DNA of 64,000 nt, from the NCBI RefSeq assembly GCF_003952265.1, contig NZ_CP034438.1, positions 1 to 64,000 on the forward strand. The letters are read 5' to 3'. The position numbers and the translations under genes are program-made. Under the pieces are notes generated by a model. The model searched no databases and was not told where the DNA came from. It saw only the letters and a program-made list of their open reading frames with translations. Source of the stretch: Flaviflexus salsibiostraticola. GTDB lineage: Bacteria; Actinomycetota; Actinomycetes; Actinomycetales; Actinomycetaceae. Positions 18,953-27,455 of the stretch are shown here, piece by piece (position 1 is the stretch's first letter; each line of letters begins with the position of its first letter).

Positions 18953-20113
18953 ATGCAGGAAGCACGCGCACTCAGCGGAATCAAGCCTTATCTGTTCGCC
19001 GACATCGACAGGAAGAGGGATGCCCTCGCCAGTCGGGGCATCGATGTCATCTCCCTCGGCATCGGAGATCCTGATATGCCGACACCCGAGCGCATCGTCG
19101 CCGCGATGGTCGACGCCGTTCGAGACACCGCGAATCATCAGTATCCGGACTATGCGGGATCCGCGGCTTTCCGGCGTGCCGCTGCGGACTATATGGACCG
19201 CCGTTTCGGAGTCGAGGTCGACCCCTCGACGGAGGTCCTCACCCTCATCGGCTCGAAGGAGGGAATCGCTCACCTCCACACGGCGTTCGTCGACCCCGAG
19301 GACGTCGTTCTGGTTCCGTCGATTGGATATCCCGTCTATACGACGGGAGCTGTCCTCCAGAACGGGCAGACATACCCCATGCCGATGACCGAGGAGAACG
19401 GCTTCCTCGCCGACTTCAGCGTCGTGCCCACCGACGTCGCGCGCAGAGCGAAGATCATGTTCCTCGGCTACCCGAACAATCCGACGGGGGCGACAGCGTC
19501 GCCGGAGTACTTCGATGCTGCGATTGCTTTCTGCAGGGAGCACGACATCCTGCTCGCCCATGACAACGCATACTCAGACCTGACCTTCGACGGCTACCGC
19601 GCGCCCTCCATTCTCGAGCGGCCCGGCGCGAAAGATGTCTGCATCGAGTTCTTCAGCCTGTCCAAGCCCTTCAATATGACGGGATGGCGGATCGGCTTCG
19701 CATGCGGGAGCGCGCGCGCCGTCGCCGCTCTCGGAAAAGTGAAGAACAACAGCGATTCCGGCCAGTTCACCGCCATCCAGGAGGCCGGCATCGTCGCCCT
19801 CACGGAGTGTTTGGACGAGGTCGATCAGATGTGCGAGGTCTACGCTCGGCGCAGGGATCTGCTCATTGATGCGCTGCATGCCATCGGCCTCGAGTGCGAG
19901 AGTCCGAAGGCGACAATCTATGTGTGGGCGAAGGTTCCGGAAGGCGAGACCTCGGAGTCCTTCACCGCGACCCTCCTGGAGAAGGCCCATGTCATCGTCA
20001 CGCCGGGCAGCGGTTACGGCCCCGACGGCGAAGGGTATATCCGGCTATCGCTGACCACACCAGATGACCGCCTGGTCGAAGCGGTCCAGCGGATGAAAGA
20101 GGCGATGGCCTGA
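18953..20113 (+). CDS. dapL: LL-diaminopimelate aminotransferase
   Basis: PLP class I/II aminotransferase of 386 residues. YLFADIDRKRD, VISLGIGDPDMPTPERI, QYPDYAGSAAFRRA, EVLTLIGSKEGIAHL and FLGYPNNPTGA are typical of LL-DAP aminotransferase, which turns tetrahydrodipicolinate directly into LL-DAP. The PLP lysine is in SLSKPFNMTGWRIGF near 238. The start follows AGGAGAAAT. The tight pairing with dapF supports the assignment, because DapF uses its product. Most actinobacteria are thought to use the succinylase or Ddh routes, so this is notable. A broader-specificity aminotransferase cannot be excluded. Confidence 0.85.
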   Translation: MQEARALSGIKPYLFADIDRKRDALASRGIDVISLGIGDPDMPTPERIVAAMVDAVRDTANHQYPDYAGSAAFRRAAADYMDRRFGVEVDPSTEVLTLIGSKEGIAHLHTAFVDPEDVVLVPSIGYPVYTTGAVLQNGQTYPMPMTEENGFLADFSVVPTDVARRAKIMFLGYPNNPTGATASPEYFDAAIAFCREHDILLAHDNAYSDLTFDGYRAPSILERPGAKDVCIEFFSLSKPFNMTGWRIGFACGSARAVAALGKVKNNSDSGQFTAIQEAGIVALTECLDEVDQMCEVYARRRDLLIDALHAIGLECESPKATIYVWAKVPEGETSESFTATLLEKAHVIVTPGSGYGPDGEGYIRLSLTTPDDRLVEAVQRMKEAMA

Positions 20114-20182
20114 GCTCTGGGCCGCAGGATTCTCGACATCCTGGTCGTGCCCGACGGCAAGGCATTCGCCTATCGCTGCGCG

Positions 20183-20947
20183 CTATGAGGGTTCGGCCTG
20201 GACGGGCATCGGTCGCGCCCCGTCTGGATCGCGCTCCTGCTTGGGCGGGATGATCGGCCAATGTCCGTCGACATCCGCCTTCCGTCCACTCGCGAGCAGA
20301 TAGCGGTTGAAGGATTCCGCCCAGTGCTCGTGCGTCGACTTCTGCAGCTCATGAAGCTTGCGCAGCGAGGACGCCCGGAGCATCGCGTGCTCGGCGACCA
20401 TGGCCTGCAGAAGCTTGAGGGTCGCCGCGACATCATTCTCGGCATCGTGGAATCCGGTCGCCTGGATCCGGTACAGACCGATCAGCGTCTCCAGGCGCCG
20501 AGGACCCTTGCGGTACGGATCGAGCATCCGGTCGAGCACGAGAGGGTCCAGAACCGGGAACGGCTCGTGCCCTAGGAGGTCCGCCATCGTGTCGAGGCCG
20601 TGCCTCGCGAGCTCCGCCTCCAGGATGGTCAAGTCGAACGACGCGTTGAACGCGACGATCGGATAGCCGGCGCTCATTCCCGCGACGAGGACGTCGCGGA
20701 TCTCGGAGAGGGCGAACAGCGGGTCGGAGCCCTCGGCACGGGCCCGGGCCGTCGAGATGCCGTGCACGGCCTGTGCGGCGGTGGGGATGTCCACGCCGGG
20801 GTTGATCATCCAATTGTGCGTTGCTGGGTCGTCTCCCGTCTTGATGATCGCTGCGGAGACAATACGGGAATGGAGGGGACTCACCCCCGTCGTCTCGGTG
20901 TCGAACCCGAGGAGAGGGTGTGCGGACCATGGCGTGTGGGCGGACAT
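20183..20947 (-). CDS. DEDDh 3'-5' exonuclease, DNA polymerase III epsilon type
   Basis: The 254-residue protein has the three exonuclease motifs: GFDTETTGVSP (ExoI), FNASFDLTILEAEL (ExoII) and GFHDAENDVAATL (ExoIII, DEDDh). Beyond about residue 175 a helical extension has no recognised domain. This is the stand-alone DnaQ-like exonuclease common in actinobacteria; its partner polymerase is unknown. The open frame extends to 21088, but the ATG at 20947 precedes the conserved domain and has a TACGAT box six bases ahead, suggesting a leaderless message. It is divergent from guaB3. Confidence 0.87.
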   Translation of the reverse strand: MSAHTPWSAHPLLGFDTETTGVSPLHSRIVSAAIIKTGDDPATHNWMINPGVDIPTAAQAVHGISTARARAEGSDPLFALSEIRDVLVAGMSAGYPIVAFNASFDLTILEAELARHGLDTMADLLGHEPFPVLDPLVLDRMLDPYRKGPRRLETLIGLYRIQATGFHDAENDVAATLKLLQAMVAEHAMLRASSLRKLHELQKSTHEHWAESFNRYLLASGRKADVDGHWPIIPPKQERDPDGARPMPVQAEPS

Positions 20948-20953
20948 AGCTTC

Positions 20954-20959
20954 ATCGTA
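20954..20959 (-). promoter_or_regulatory. -10 box of the DnaQ-like exonuclease gene, leaderless type
   Basis: On the minus strand TACGAT fits TANNNT and ends six bases before the ATG at 20947. Confidence 0.5.
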
Positions 20960-20994
20960 CGCGGGCAGTCGGGCACATCCGGGTCCGTCCTCGT

Positions 20995-21000
20995 TACACT
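20995..21000 (+). promoter_or_regulatory. -10 box of guaB3, leaderless type
   Basis: TACACT fits TANNNT and ends six bases before the guaB3 ATG. The whole divergent intergenic region is only 59 bases, so this promoter and that of the exonuclease gene must overlap or share elements. Confidence 0.55.
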
Positions 21001-21006
21001 GGTCGC

Positions 21007-22122
21007 ATGGCACAAGAGGTAGAGATAGGCCGCGGCAAGCGGGCCCGGGTGGCATACACCCTCGACAAGGTGGCGGTGGTGCCGTCACGAAGGACCAGAG
21101 ACGCCATGGATGTGTCGACGGGGTGGCAGGTCGATGCCTACTACCTCGACATTCCCATCATGTCGGCTCCCATGGATTCAGTGACTTCGCCCGAGACCGC
21201 TATCGCGATGGGAAGGTTCGGCGGCGTAGGCGTCCTGGACCTCGAAGGACTGTGGACTCGATATGAGGATCCGACGACGCTCCTCGAGGAGCTCGCGAGT
21301 ATGCCGTCCGACGAGGCCGGCGTCCGCATGCAGCAGATCTACCGCGAGCCGATCAAACCCGAGCTCATCACCGCCCGGCTCTCCCAGATCCGCGAAGCCG
21401 GCGTGACGGTCGGCGCCGCACTGTCCCCGCAGCGCACGCAGGAGCATTGGCGGTCCGTCGTCGAGGCCGGCGTCGATCTCTTCGTCATCCGCGGCACAAC
21501 TGTCTCCGCAGAGCATGTCTCCTCGAACAGGGAGCCGCTCAACCTCAAGCGCTTCATCTACGAACTCGATGTGCCCGTCATCGTCGGCGGCGCCGTCACT
21601 TACACCGCGGCCCTCCATCTCATGCGAACCGGTGCGGCCGGCGTCCTCGCGGGCTACGGGGGAGGGGCGTCATCCGCGAACCGGCGCACCATCGGCGTGG
21701 CCTCACCGATGGCGACCATTGTCGCGGATATCGCCGCTGCCCGCCGCGACTACCTCGACGAGTCCTCCGGCCGCTACGTCCATGTCATCGCCGACGGCTC
21801 GGTCTCGTCCTCTGGCAACATCGTCAAAGCGCTCGCCTGCGGCGCCGACGGCGTCATGCTCGGCACGGCTCTGGCTCGTGCGGACGAGGCGCCCGGCAGG
21901 GGATGGCACTGGGGCGCGGAAGCGTGCCACCCGAGTCTGCCCCGCGGCGAGCGCGTCTGGGTCGGCAGCGAGGGCCCTCTGGAATCGATCCTCTTCGGTC
22001 CTGCGCACAATGCTCGGGGAGTCCTCAACCTGGTCGGTGCCCTGAGGCACGCGATGGCGTCCTCGGGATATTCGGATCTCAAGGAGTTCCAGCGGGTCGA
22101 TATCGTCGTCCAGCCCGACTAG
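21007..22122 (+). CDS. guaB3: GuaB3-family IMP dehydrogenase-related protein
   Basis: TIM-barrel protein of the IMPDH/GMP reductase superfamily, 371 residues and without CBS domains. MSAPMDSVTSPETAIAMGRF and HVIADGSVSSSGNIVKALACGADGVMLG are typical. At the place of the IMPDH catalytic loop it reads GYGGGASSANRRTIG, with no Cys, so a standard IMPDH reaction is not expected. GuaB3 proteins are widespread in actinobacteria and of debated activity. The message seems leaderless. Confidence 0.87.
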   Translation: MAQEVEIGRGKRARVAYTLDKVAVVPSRRTRDAMDVSTGWQVDAYYLDIPIMSAPMDSVTSPETAIAMGRFGGVGVLDLEGLWTRYEDPTTLLEELASMPSDEAGVRMQQIYREPIKPELITARLSQIREAGVTVGAALSPQRTQEHWRSVVEAGVDLFVIRGTTVSAEHVSSNREPLNLKRFIYELDVPVIVGGAVTYTAALHLMRTGAAGVLAGYGGGASSANRRTIGVASPMATIVADIAAARRDYLDESSGRYVHVIADGSVSSSGNIVKALACGADGVMLGTALARADEAPGRGWHWGAEACHPSLPRGERVWVGSEGPLESILFGPAHNARGVLNLVGALRHAMASSGYSDLKEFQRVDIVVQPD

Positions 22123-22370
22123 GCGGGACTAAATCCCGCTCTGGCGCCCGAGATGTGGTGGACAATGGAGGAACGGACTCATGACATCAAAGGAGAAATG
22201 AAGTGAGCGAAGAGTTTCGCATCGAACACGACACGATGGGTGAGGTCAAGGTGCCTGCCAAGGCCCTCTACCGAGCACAGACCCAGCGCGCAGTCGAGAA
22301 CTTCCCGATTTCGGGCAAGGTCCTCACCTCGCACCACATCAGCGCCCTCGGGCAGGTGAAGCGGGCGGCG

Positions 22371-23324
22371 GTACTGTCGGGGGGGTAGCGGGTGGGGCGA
22401 GCTGTCGCAGGCTGTGGGGTCGGTGATATAGTGAGCAGCATCCTGTAGGCGTCTCGTCGCTCGGCTGAGGTGAGCAGCGGGCGTAGCCCACCCGTCTGCC
22501 AGGGTGCGGTGGAAGCGCTCGATCTTCCCGTTGGTCTGGGGTCGGTACGGGCGGGTCCGTTTTGCTGTGATCTTCAGCCTGGCGCAGGTTTCGCGCCATA
22601 ATATCGAGCGGTAGGCCGGACCGTTGTCGGAGAGCACTCTTTCGACGGTGACGCCTCGGGTGTTGAACCAGGCTGTGGCCCGCTCCAACACCCCGACGGC
22701 AGTGAGAGCGGTTTCATCATTGTGGACTTCGGCGTAGGCGACGCGAGAGTAGTCATCGATGACGGTGTGGACGAAGGCGTGGCCCATCTTCGGGTTGTGG
22801 TGGTGGTTGCGGGCCTTGTCCGGCGTTGCTATGCGGTTGCGGCCTCCCTGTTGGCGACCGACGAAGCGCCAGCCGCCGCCATCGGGGATGTTGCCGAGCT
22901 TCTTCACATCGACGTGAATCATCGAGCCGGGGTGGGGGTGTTCATAGCGGCGCACCGGCTCCCCGGTGGCGCGATCCATATGGGCGAGTCGGTTCAGCCG
23001 GCAGTGGCGCAGGATCTGATGAACGGTCGAGGGTGCCAGCCCGACCCGGACGGCCAGCTGGACCGGCCCTTCCCGCAGCCGCAGCCGCAGGCTCACGATT
23101 CGTCTTCTGATCTTCAGCGGGGTCTGGTAGGGAGAGGTCTTCGGGCGAGAGGAACGGTCCTGCATGGACTCACCAGCCCGGTAGCGGTCGGCCCAGCGTT
23201 TGACCGTCGGCCAGGAGCATTGGAACCGAGCCGCGACCTCGGCAATCGGCACCTGCTGGTCGACGACGAGCCGGGCGACGGTCAAACGGGCGCGAGGGGT
23301 CAGGGCTGCATTAGCGTGGGACAT
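22371..23324 (-). pseudogene. IS481-family transposase of IS-B copy 1, frameshifted near its C-terminus
   Basis: Reading from MSHANAAL at 23324, the protein matches the copy 2 transposase, including HVDVKKLGNIPDGGG, LSDNGPAY and NGKIERFHRTL. Around residue 282, near 22480, deletions shift the frame and the open frame then runs out of the element into fumC. The DDE triad is intact and only the last 45 or so residues are lost. If the deletions are sequencing errors the gene is functional. Confidence 0.85.
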
Positions 23325-23327
23325 ACG

Positions 23328-23384
23328 GAGGGCCTTCCTCGGAGTGCTGGTTTCGCAACTCCCACTCAACCGCGGAAGGCCCTC
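23328..23384 (-). promoter_or_regulatory. Hairpin over the transposase start of IS-B copy 1
   Basis: An 11-bp perfect inverted repeat, GAGGGCCTTCC (23328-23338) with GGAAGGCCCTC (23374-23384), lies just upstream of the transposase ATG. In the message it covers the ribosome-binding site. Confidence 0.6.
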
Positions 23385-24677
23385 CCTTCACGTCACAAGT
23401 CAGCGCGTGTCATCGCACTGCCTCAACCAACCTGTCCGGTCAGTACACCTAGCCAATGTCGAGCTCGGAGTCATCCCCGAGGACGTCGCCAATGCGATTG
23501 TCGCGGCCGCCGATCAGGTGATCGCCGGCGAGCACGACGGCGAGTTCCCGATCGACGTCTTCCAGACGGGGTCCGGCACCTCCTCGAACATGAACACGAA
23601 CGAGGTGATCTCGACGATCGCGTCCCGCGATTCGGGCCTCGAGATCCACCCGAACGATCACGTCAATGCCTCCCAATCCTCCAACGACGTCTTCCCGTCC
23701 TCGATCCATATCGCCGCCACCGAGGCCGCGGTCCGCGTCCTCATTCCCAAGCTCACGATCCTCGCCGAGTCGCTGGAGAAGAAGGCTGAGGAGTTCAAGG
23801 ACGTCGTCAAGGCAGGTCGCACCCACCTCATGGATGCGACGCCGATCATGCTCGGCCAGGAGTTCTCCGGCTACGCCCAGCAGATCCGCAATGGCATCAC
23901 CCGAGTCGAGTCCACGATCCCTCACTTGGCGGAGCTGCCCCTCGGCGGCACGGCCGTCGGCACCGGCATCAACACCCCGGCCGGCTTCTCCGCGCGAGTC
24001 ATTGAGCTCATCGCCGAGAACACGGACCTGCCCTTCGTCGAGGCTCCGAACCACTTCGAGGCCCAGGCGGCCCAGGATTCCCTCGTTGAGGCCTCGGGCG
24101 CGCTCCGCGTCGTCGCCGTCTCGCTCGTGAAGATCGCCAACGATCTTCGGTGGGCGGGTTCGGGCCCCCGCGCCGGCATTGGCGAGATCAACCTCCCGGA
24201 CCTGCAGCCGGGTTCGTCGATCATGCCCGGCAAGGTCAACCCTGTTCTGCCTGAGGCGACCATCCAGGTGGCCGCCCAGGTCATCGGCAACGATGCTGCG
24301 ATAGCGTTCGCCGGCGCGCAGGGCAACTTCGACCTGCTCGTCATGCTCCCCGTCATGGCGCAGAACCTGCTCGAGTCCATGAACATCCTCGCGAACGTCT
24401 CCGAGACGCTCGCTGTCCGCTGCGTCGATGGCATCACCGCCAACGTTGAGCACGCGAAGAGGCTGGCAGAGTCCTCGCCCTCGATCGTCACTCCTCTCAA
24501 CCGCATCATCGGCTACGAGAACGCGGCGAAGATCGCGAAGCACTCCGTCAAGGAGAACCTCACGGTTCGCGAGGCGGTCATCGCCCTCGGATTCGTCGAG
24601 CGCGGCGAGATCACCGAGGAGCAGCTCGATAAGGCCCTCGATGTCGCATCGATGACACGGCCCTCCTGATCCACCCT

Positions 24678-24718
24678 GGAGCGGGCCCGCATGACACACG
24701 TTCTGGCGGGCCCGCTCC
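24678..24718 (+). terminator. fumC terminator
   Basis: A 13-bp perfect stem, GGAGCGGGCCCGC with its complement, encloses a 15-base loop, nine bases after the fumC stop. GCTATTTC follows. Confidence 0.75.
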
Positions 24719-24849
24719 GCTATTTCACGCGCCTGCTGCCCGCATTAATGTTCTCTCATCACGGGCTCCTTCTCGTTTCATGAGCGTCGACTTCAATAGA
24801 CACATCGAAGGGAAGCGGCACCGCTTCCGGAAACGAAAAGGAGTGCACC

Positions 24850-25323
24850 ATGTCCCGCAGGCTTTGGATCGCCACAGGCACAATCGGAGTCGTCTCGATC
24901 TTCACCGGCGCAGGCCTCGCAGTCGCCGACACGAACGACGAGACGCGCCCCGCAGGAGTGAACATCAGCGACAATATCGGGGAGTCCGCCACAAGCGCCG
25001 TCTCCGCGACGACAACGGTCTCCGCCCAAACAACGGTTTCCGCCGTGTCGACGGCATCGCCCATCAGCGCGGCCTCGACCGCCTCGCCCGTCAGCGCCCA
25101 GTCGGCAGTGTCCGCCCCCAGTGCACCGTCCGCTGCCACCAATCCGGCTCCCACCGCGACCAACCAGGCTCCCACGGTGCAGTACTCGGCGCCCAGCCCC
25201 GTGTCCGCCCCGAGCCCCGTGTCCGCACCCAGCCCGGTCTCGGCCCCGTCGCCCGTCTCCGCTCCGAGCCCCGTCTCAGCCCCGAGCCCTGTCTCGGCCC
25301 CCTCTGCAGAGTCGGGTGACTGA
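24850..25323 (+). CDS. Secreted low-complexity protein with SAPSPV hexapeptide repeats
   Basis: No family recognised. The 157-residue protein has a Sec-type signal peptide (basic SRR, hydrophobic core, predicted cleavage near AVADTND, about residue 26). A Ser/Ala/Thr/Val-rich stretch with recurring VSA follows, then six SAPSPV units (residues 113-148), ending SAPSAESGD. There is no sortase motif, membrane anchor or Cys, so the product is probably released or loosely wall-associated. A clear AAGGAG ribosome-binding site and a strong terminator support a real monocistronic gene. Repeats with varied third codon positions suggest selection on the protein. A wall-spacer or O-glycosylated mucin-like role is possible but unproven. 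Confidence 0.75.
   Translation: MSRRLWIATGTIGVVSIFTGAGLAVADTNDETRPAGVNISDNIGESATSAVSATTTVSAQTTVSAVSTASPISAASTASPVSAQSAVSAPSAPSAATNPAPTATNQAPTVQYSAPSPVSAPSPVSAPSPVSAPSPVSAPSPVSAPSPVSAPSAESGD
25186..25293 (+). repeat. Six tandem 18-bp units encoding SAPSPV
   Basis: Six degenerate 18-base units in frame. The encoded hexapeptide is invariant while codons vary (for example TCG/TCC/TCA for Ser and GTG/GTC for Val). Copy-number variation between strains is likely. Confidence 0.9.
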
Positions 25324-25333
25324 CTCCATCGTC

Positions 25334-25365
25334 AAGGCCTCTGTCCTTCGGGACAGAGGCCTTTT
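25334..25365 (+). terminator. Strong intrinsic terminator after the repeat-protein gene
   Basis: A 13-bp perfect stem, AAGGCCTCTGTCC with its complement, has a TTCG tetraloop and ends in a run of T. It lies 11 bases after the stop and is one of the best-formed terminators in the window. Confidence 0.9.
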
Positions 25366-25445
25366 CAATGTCGTGTTCGCGGCTCGCTGATGTCGCCGAG
25401 TCCCGCCGGCACGGCTGTCCGGTATCGCTGTCGTTCGAGCGCCCG

Positions 25446-25451
25446 TAGTCT
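25446..25451 (+). promoter_or_regulatory. -10 box of the DUF456 gene, leaderless type
   Basis: TAGTCT fits TANNNT and ends six bases before the ATG at 25458. Confidence 0.5.
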
Positions 25452-25457
25452 GGGGGA

Positions 25458-25940
25458 ATGGAATTGCCCGGACTCATCCTCGTCGGACTCGCAATCGTGG
25501 TCGGCATCATTGGCACGATCATTCAGCTCTATCCAGGATTGCCGATCATTCTCATCGCCATCGGCGTCTGGGCCGGGTTCACCGGGGGTGCGACGGCGTG
25601 GGGGATCTTCGCCGCCGCCGCGCTGGTCATCGTCGTCGCCTACGTCCTCAGCTTCGTCCTGCCAGCCCGATACATGAGGGATGAGGGTGCTCCGTGGAGC
25701 GCCCTGACGGTGGGCATCATCCTCGCCTTCATCGGGTTCTTCGTCATCCCCGTCATCGGCATGCCGATCGGCTTCGTCCTCGGCGTCTACACGGCCGAGC
25801 TCATACGTCTCAAGGACTCCGCCGCAGCCTGGCGCCAGACGGTCACCGCATTCAAGGGCGTTCTTCTGTCCGTCCTCATTGAGCTCATCGCCGGCGCACT
25901 GAGTGCCGGGCTATGGGTGCTCGGCCTCGTCCTCACATGA
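25458..25940 (+). CDS. DUF456-family small membrane protein
   Basis: The 160-residue integral membrane protein has about four or five hydrophobic helices with Gly-rich turns (IIQLYPGLPIILIAIGVWAG and, later, GMPIGFVLGVYTAEL). This pattern is typical of the DUF456 family, whose function is unknown. The gene stands alone between two terminators and appears leaderless. No catalytic motif is visible. Confidence 0.75.
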   Translation: MELPGLILVGLAIVVGIIGTIIQLYPGLPIILIAIGVWAGFTGGATAWGIFAAAALVIVVAYVLSFVLPARYMRDEGAPWSALTVGIILAFIGFFVIPVIGMPIGFVLGVYTAELIRLKDSAAAWRQTVTAFKGVLLSVLIELIAGALSAGLWVLGLVLT

Positions 25941-25941
25941 G

Positions 25942-25969
25942 AGTGGTGCACCCCGCGGGGTGCACCACT
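25942..25969. terminator. Bidirectional terminator after the DUF456 gene
   Basis: A 13-bp palindromic stem, AGTGGTGCACCCC with its complement, has almost no spacer. It begins one base after the DUF456 stop and lies between that gene and the convergent GNAT gene. Confidence 0.75.
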
Positions 25970-25999
25970 GGACTGCTGCCCACTCGGGCCGGACTCGGT

Positions 26000-26452
26000 T
26001 CAGATCGAGTCGACGACCTGGCTCGCCTTATACCGATAGACGTTGGTCTCGCGCTTCTCGAAGCCGCAGCGCACGTAGAGGCGGTTCGCGGCCTCACGGT
26101 TCGGCCGGGAGGTTAGGTCGACTGACTTGGCGCCCAGGTGTTCGGCGTAGGCAACGGCCTCATCGACCAGTGCGCGTCCGGCGCCATTGCCGCGTGCGGC
26201 CTCGGAGACCACGACATCCTCGATCCAGGCCCGCAGGCCCGTCGGGATCGTGAAGGTCGCGAGCGTGAGCATGCCGGTGACGGGCGCGGATTCTGCCGTT
26301 CGGAACGCGAACAGGAACACGCCCTCCTGGCGGAGGAGGTCCTCCACCTGCTCATCCGTCAGGGCAGTCGCCGAGGAGGAGAGCTGGGGCAGCAGCTCGT
26401 TGATCGCGTCGATGATCTCCGGCGTTGCGGTCTTGACAAGTTCTACGGGCAT
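26000..26452 (-). CDS. GNAT-family N-acetyltransferase
   Basis: Single-domain acetyltransferase of 150 residues with the acetyl-CoA loop VSEAARGNGAGRALVDEAV (about 83-101). SVDLTSRPNREAANRLYVRCGF follows, a layout seen in many small-molecule acetyltransferases. The substrate is unknown. The start is preceded by AAGGAC. The gene faces away from pyrH and converges on the DUF456 gene. Confidence 0.82.
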   Translation of the reverse strand: MPVELVKTATPEIIDAINELLPQLSSSATALTDEQVEDLLRQEGVFLFAFRTAESAPVTGMLTLATFTIPTGLRAWIEDVVVSEAARGNGAGRALVDEAVAYAEHLGAKSVDLTSRPNREAANRLYVRCGFEKRETNVYRYKASQVVDSI

Positions 26453-26678
26453 GATCGTCCTTCCAGTCGTATCCCCTTAGTCTGCCACTGTTGTTGGGTC
26501 GAGCATGAGTTGAGCGTCGGTGGGTCATCGACGTCCGGGGCTCGCATAAACAACGACCTGGCATGATCAACGGCACTCGCAGGGGACGATGTGAGGTCCC
26601 CGGCGGTCGTCGGGGGCGACGCGGGGGCATCGAGTCCGATAGGCTGGAGCGCGGATTCATGCTAGCGGGAGGGACATC

Positions 26679-27455
26679 ATGTCGAAGACAGCAGACCCGG
26701 GGCCGGTGCTCGGCGACTATAACAGGGACCAGACTCGGCGGGTCCTGCTCAAGCTCTCGGGCGAGATGTTCGGCGGGGGCGCGGTCGGACTCGACGTGCA
26801 GATCCTCAGCCGCGTCGCAGCCGAGATCAAGGAGGCCGTCGACAGGGGCGTCCAGGTGGCCATCGTCGTCGGCGGCGGCAACTTCTTCCGCGGCGTCGAG
26901 CTCCAGAACGCCGGTATGGACAGGGCGCGAGCCGACTACATGGGCATGCTCGGCACGGTCATCAACGCCGTCGCCCTTCAGGACTTCCTCGAGCACGCCG
27001 GAGTGCCGAGCCGCGTGCAGACGGCGATCCACATGACCCAGGTCGCGGAGCCGTACATTCCCCTTCGCGCCATCCGCCATCTCGAGAAGGGCCGCGTCGT
27101 CATCTTCGGCGCCGGCGCGGGCATGCCCTACTTCTCGACCGACACGGTCTCTGCACAGCGCGCGCTCGAGCTGCGCTGCGACGAGATTCTCGTGGGCAAG
27201 AACGGAGTCGATGGCGTCTACACGGCGGATCCGAGGGTGGATCCCACCGCCACGCGTCTTGACTTCGTCACGTACCAGGATGCGCTGACGCACAATCTGC
27301 GGGTCGTGGATGCCGCGGCATTCTCCATGTGCATGGACAACAATATGAATATGCGGGTCTTCGGCATGGGTGACGACGGTGCCGTCACCCGCGCTCTTCT
27401 CGGTGAGAAGATCGGTACCGTCGTCGCAACAACACCAGAACAGGACAACTCATGA
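26679..27455 (+). CDS. pyrH: UMP kinase
   Basis: Hexameric amino-acid-kinase-fold enzyme that phosphorylates UMP to UDP; usually activated by GTP and inhibited by UTP. The 258-residue protein has [56 protein letters not shown] and [21 protein letters not shown] ribosome-binding site precedes the ATG, and a TAGGCT box about 33 bases upstream could be its promoter. rpsB and tsf, its usual actinobacterial neighbours, are not upstream here. The stop overlaps frr (ATGA). Confidence 0.95.
   Translation: MSKTADPGPVLGDYNRDQTRRVLLKLSGEMFGGGAVGLDVQILSRVAAEIKEAVDRGVQVAIVVGGGNFFRGVELQNAGMDRARADYMGMLGTVINAVALQDFLEHAGVPSRVQTAIHMTQVAEPYIPLRAIRHLEKGRVVIFGAGAGMPYFSTDTVSAQRALELRCDEILVGKNGVDGVYTADPRVDPTATRLDFVTYQDALTHNLRVVDAAAFSMCMDNNMNMRVFGMGDDGAVTRALLGEKIGTVVATTPEQDNS

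Larger units (their letters stand above)
22371..23447 (-). mobile_element. IS481-family insertion sequence (IS-B, copy 1), left end damaged
   Basis: Its 947 bases from 22501 to the right end are collinear with copy 2 at 40149-41095, with only scattered substitutions. The first 130 bases correspond to 158 in copy 2 and are short by about 28 single bases, all deletions. The terminal T and the left target duplication are also missing. The right end CCGGTCAGTACA is intact. It is inserted in fumC. The deletion cluster looks more like poor consensus than evolution. Confidence 0.9.
22203..24669 (+). pseudogene. fumC: Class II fumarase gene interrupted by IS-B copy 1
   Basis: Fumarase C catalyses fumarate to malate. 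The 5' part (GTG 22203, after AAAGGAG) encodes about 56 residues from [14 protein letters not shown] to GQVKRAA. The rest resumes at 23448 with LANVELGVI and runs intact to 24669, including [27 protein letters not shown] and the signature [12 protein letters not shown]. Removing the element restores RAAALANVELG, a normal fumarase junction. The insertion lies after about an eighth of the protein, so no active tetramer is expected. The target duplication CCTAGC is seen on the right (23448-23453) but is missing on the left, where the sequence looks corrupted. Confidence 0.93.

Noticed and set aside
22203..22388. A genuine short gene of 61 residues
   Set aside because: It is the 5' end of fumC running into IS-B copy 1.
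25186..25293. CRISPR-like array
   Set aside because: The 18-bp units are contiguous, without spacers, and code for a repeated peptide.
24780..25319. 179-residue Arg-rich frame overlapping the SAPSPV gene
   Set aside because: Lacks a signal or domain; the other frame has a ribosome-binding site, signal peptide and codon-varied repeat.
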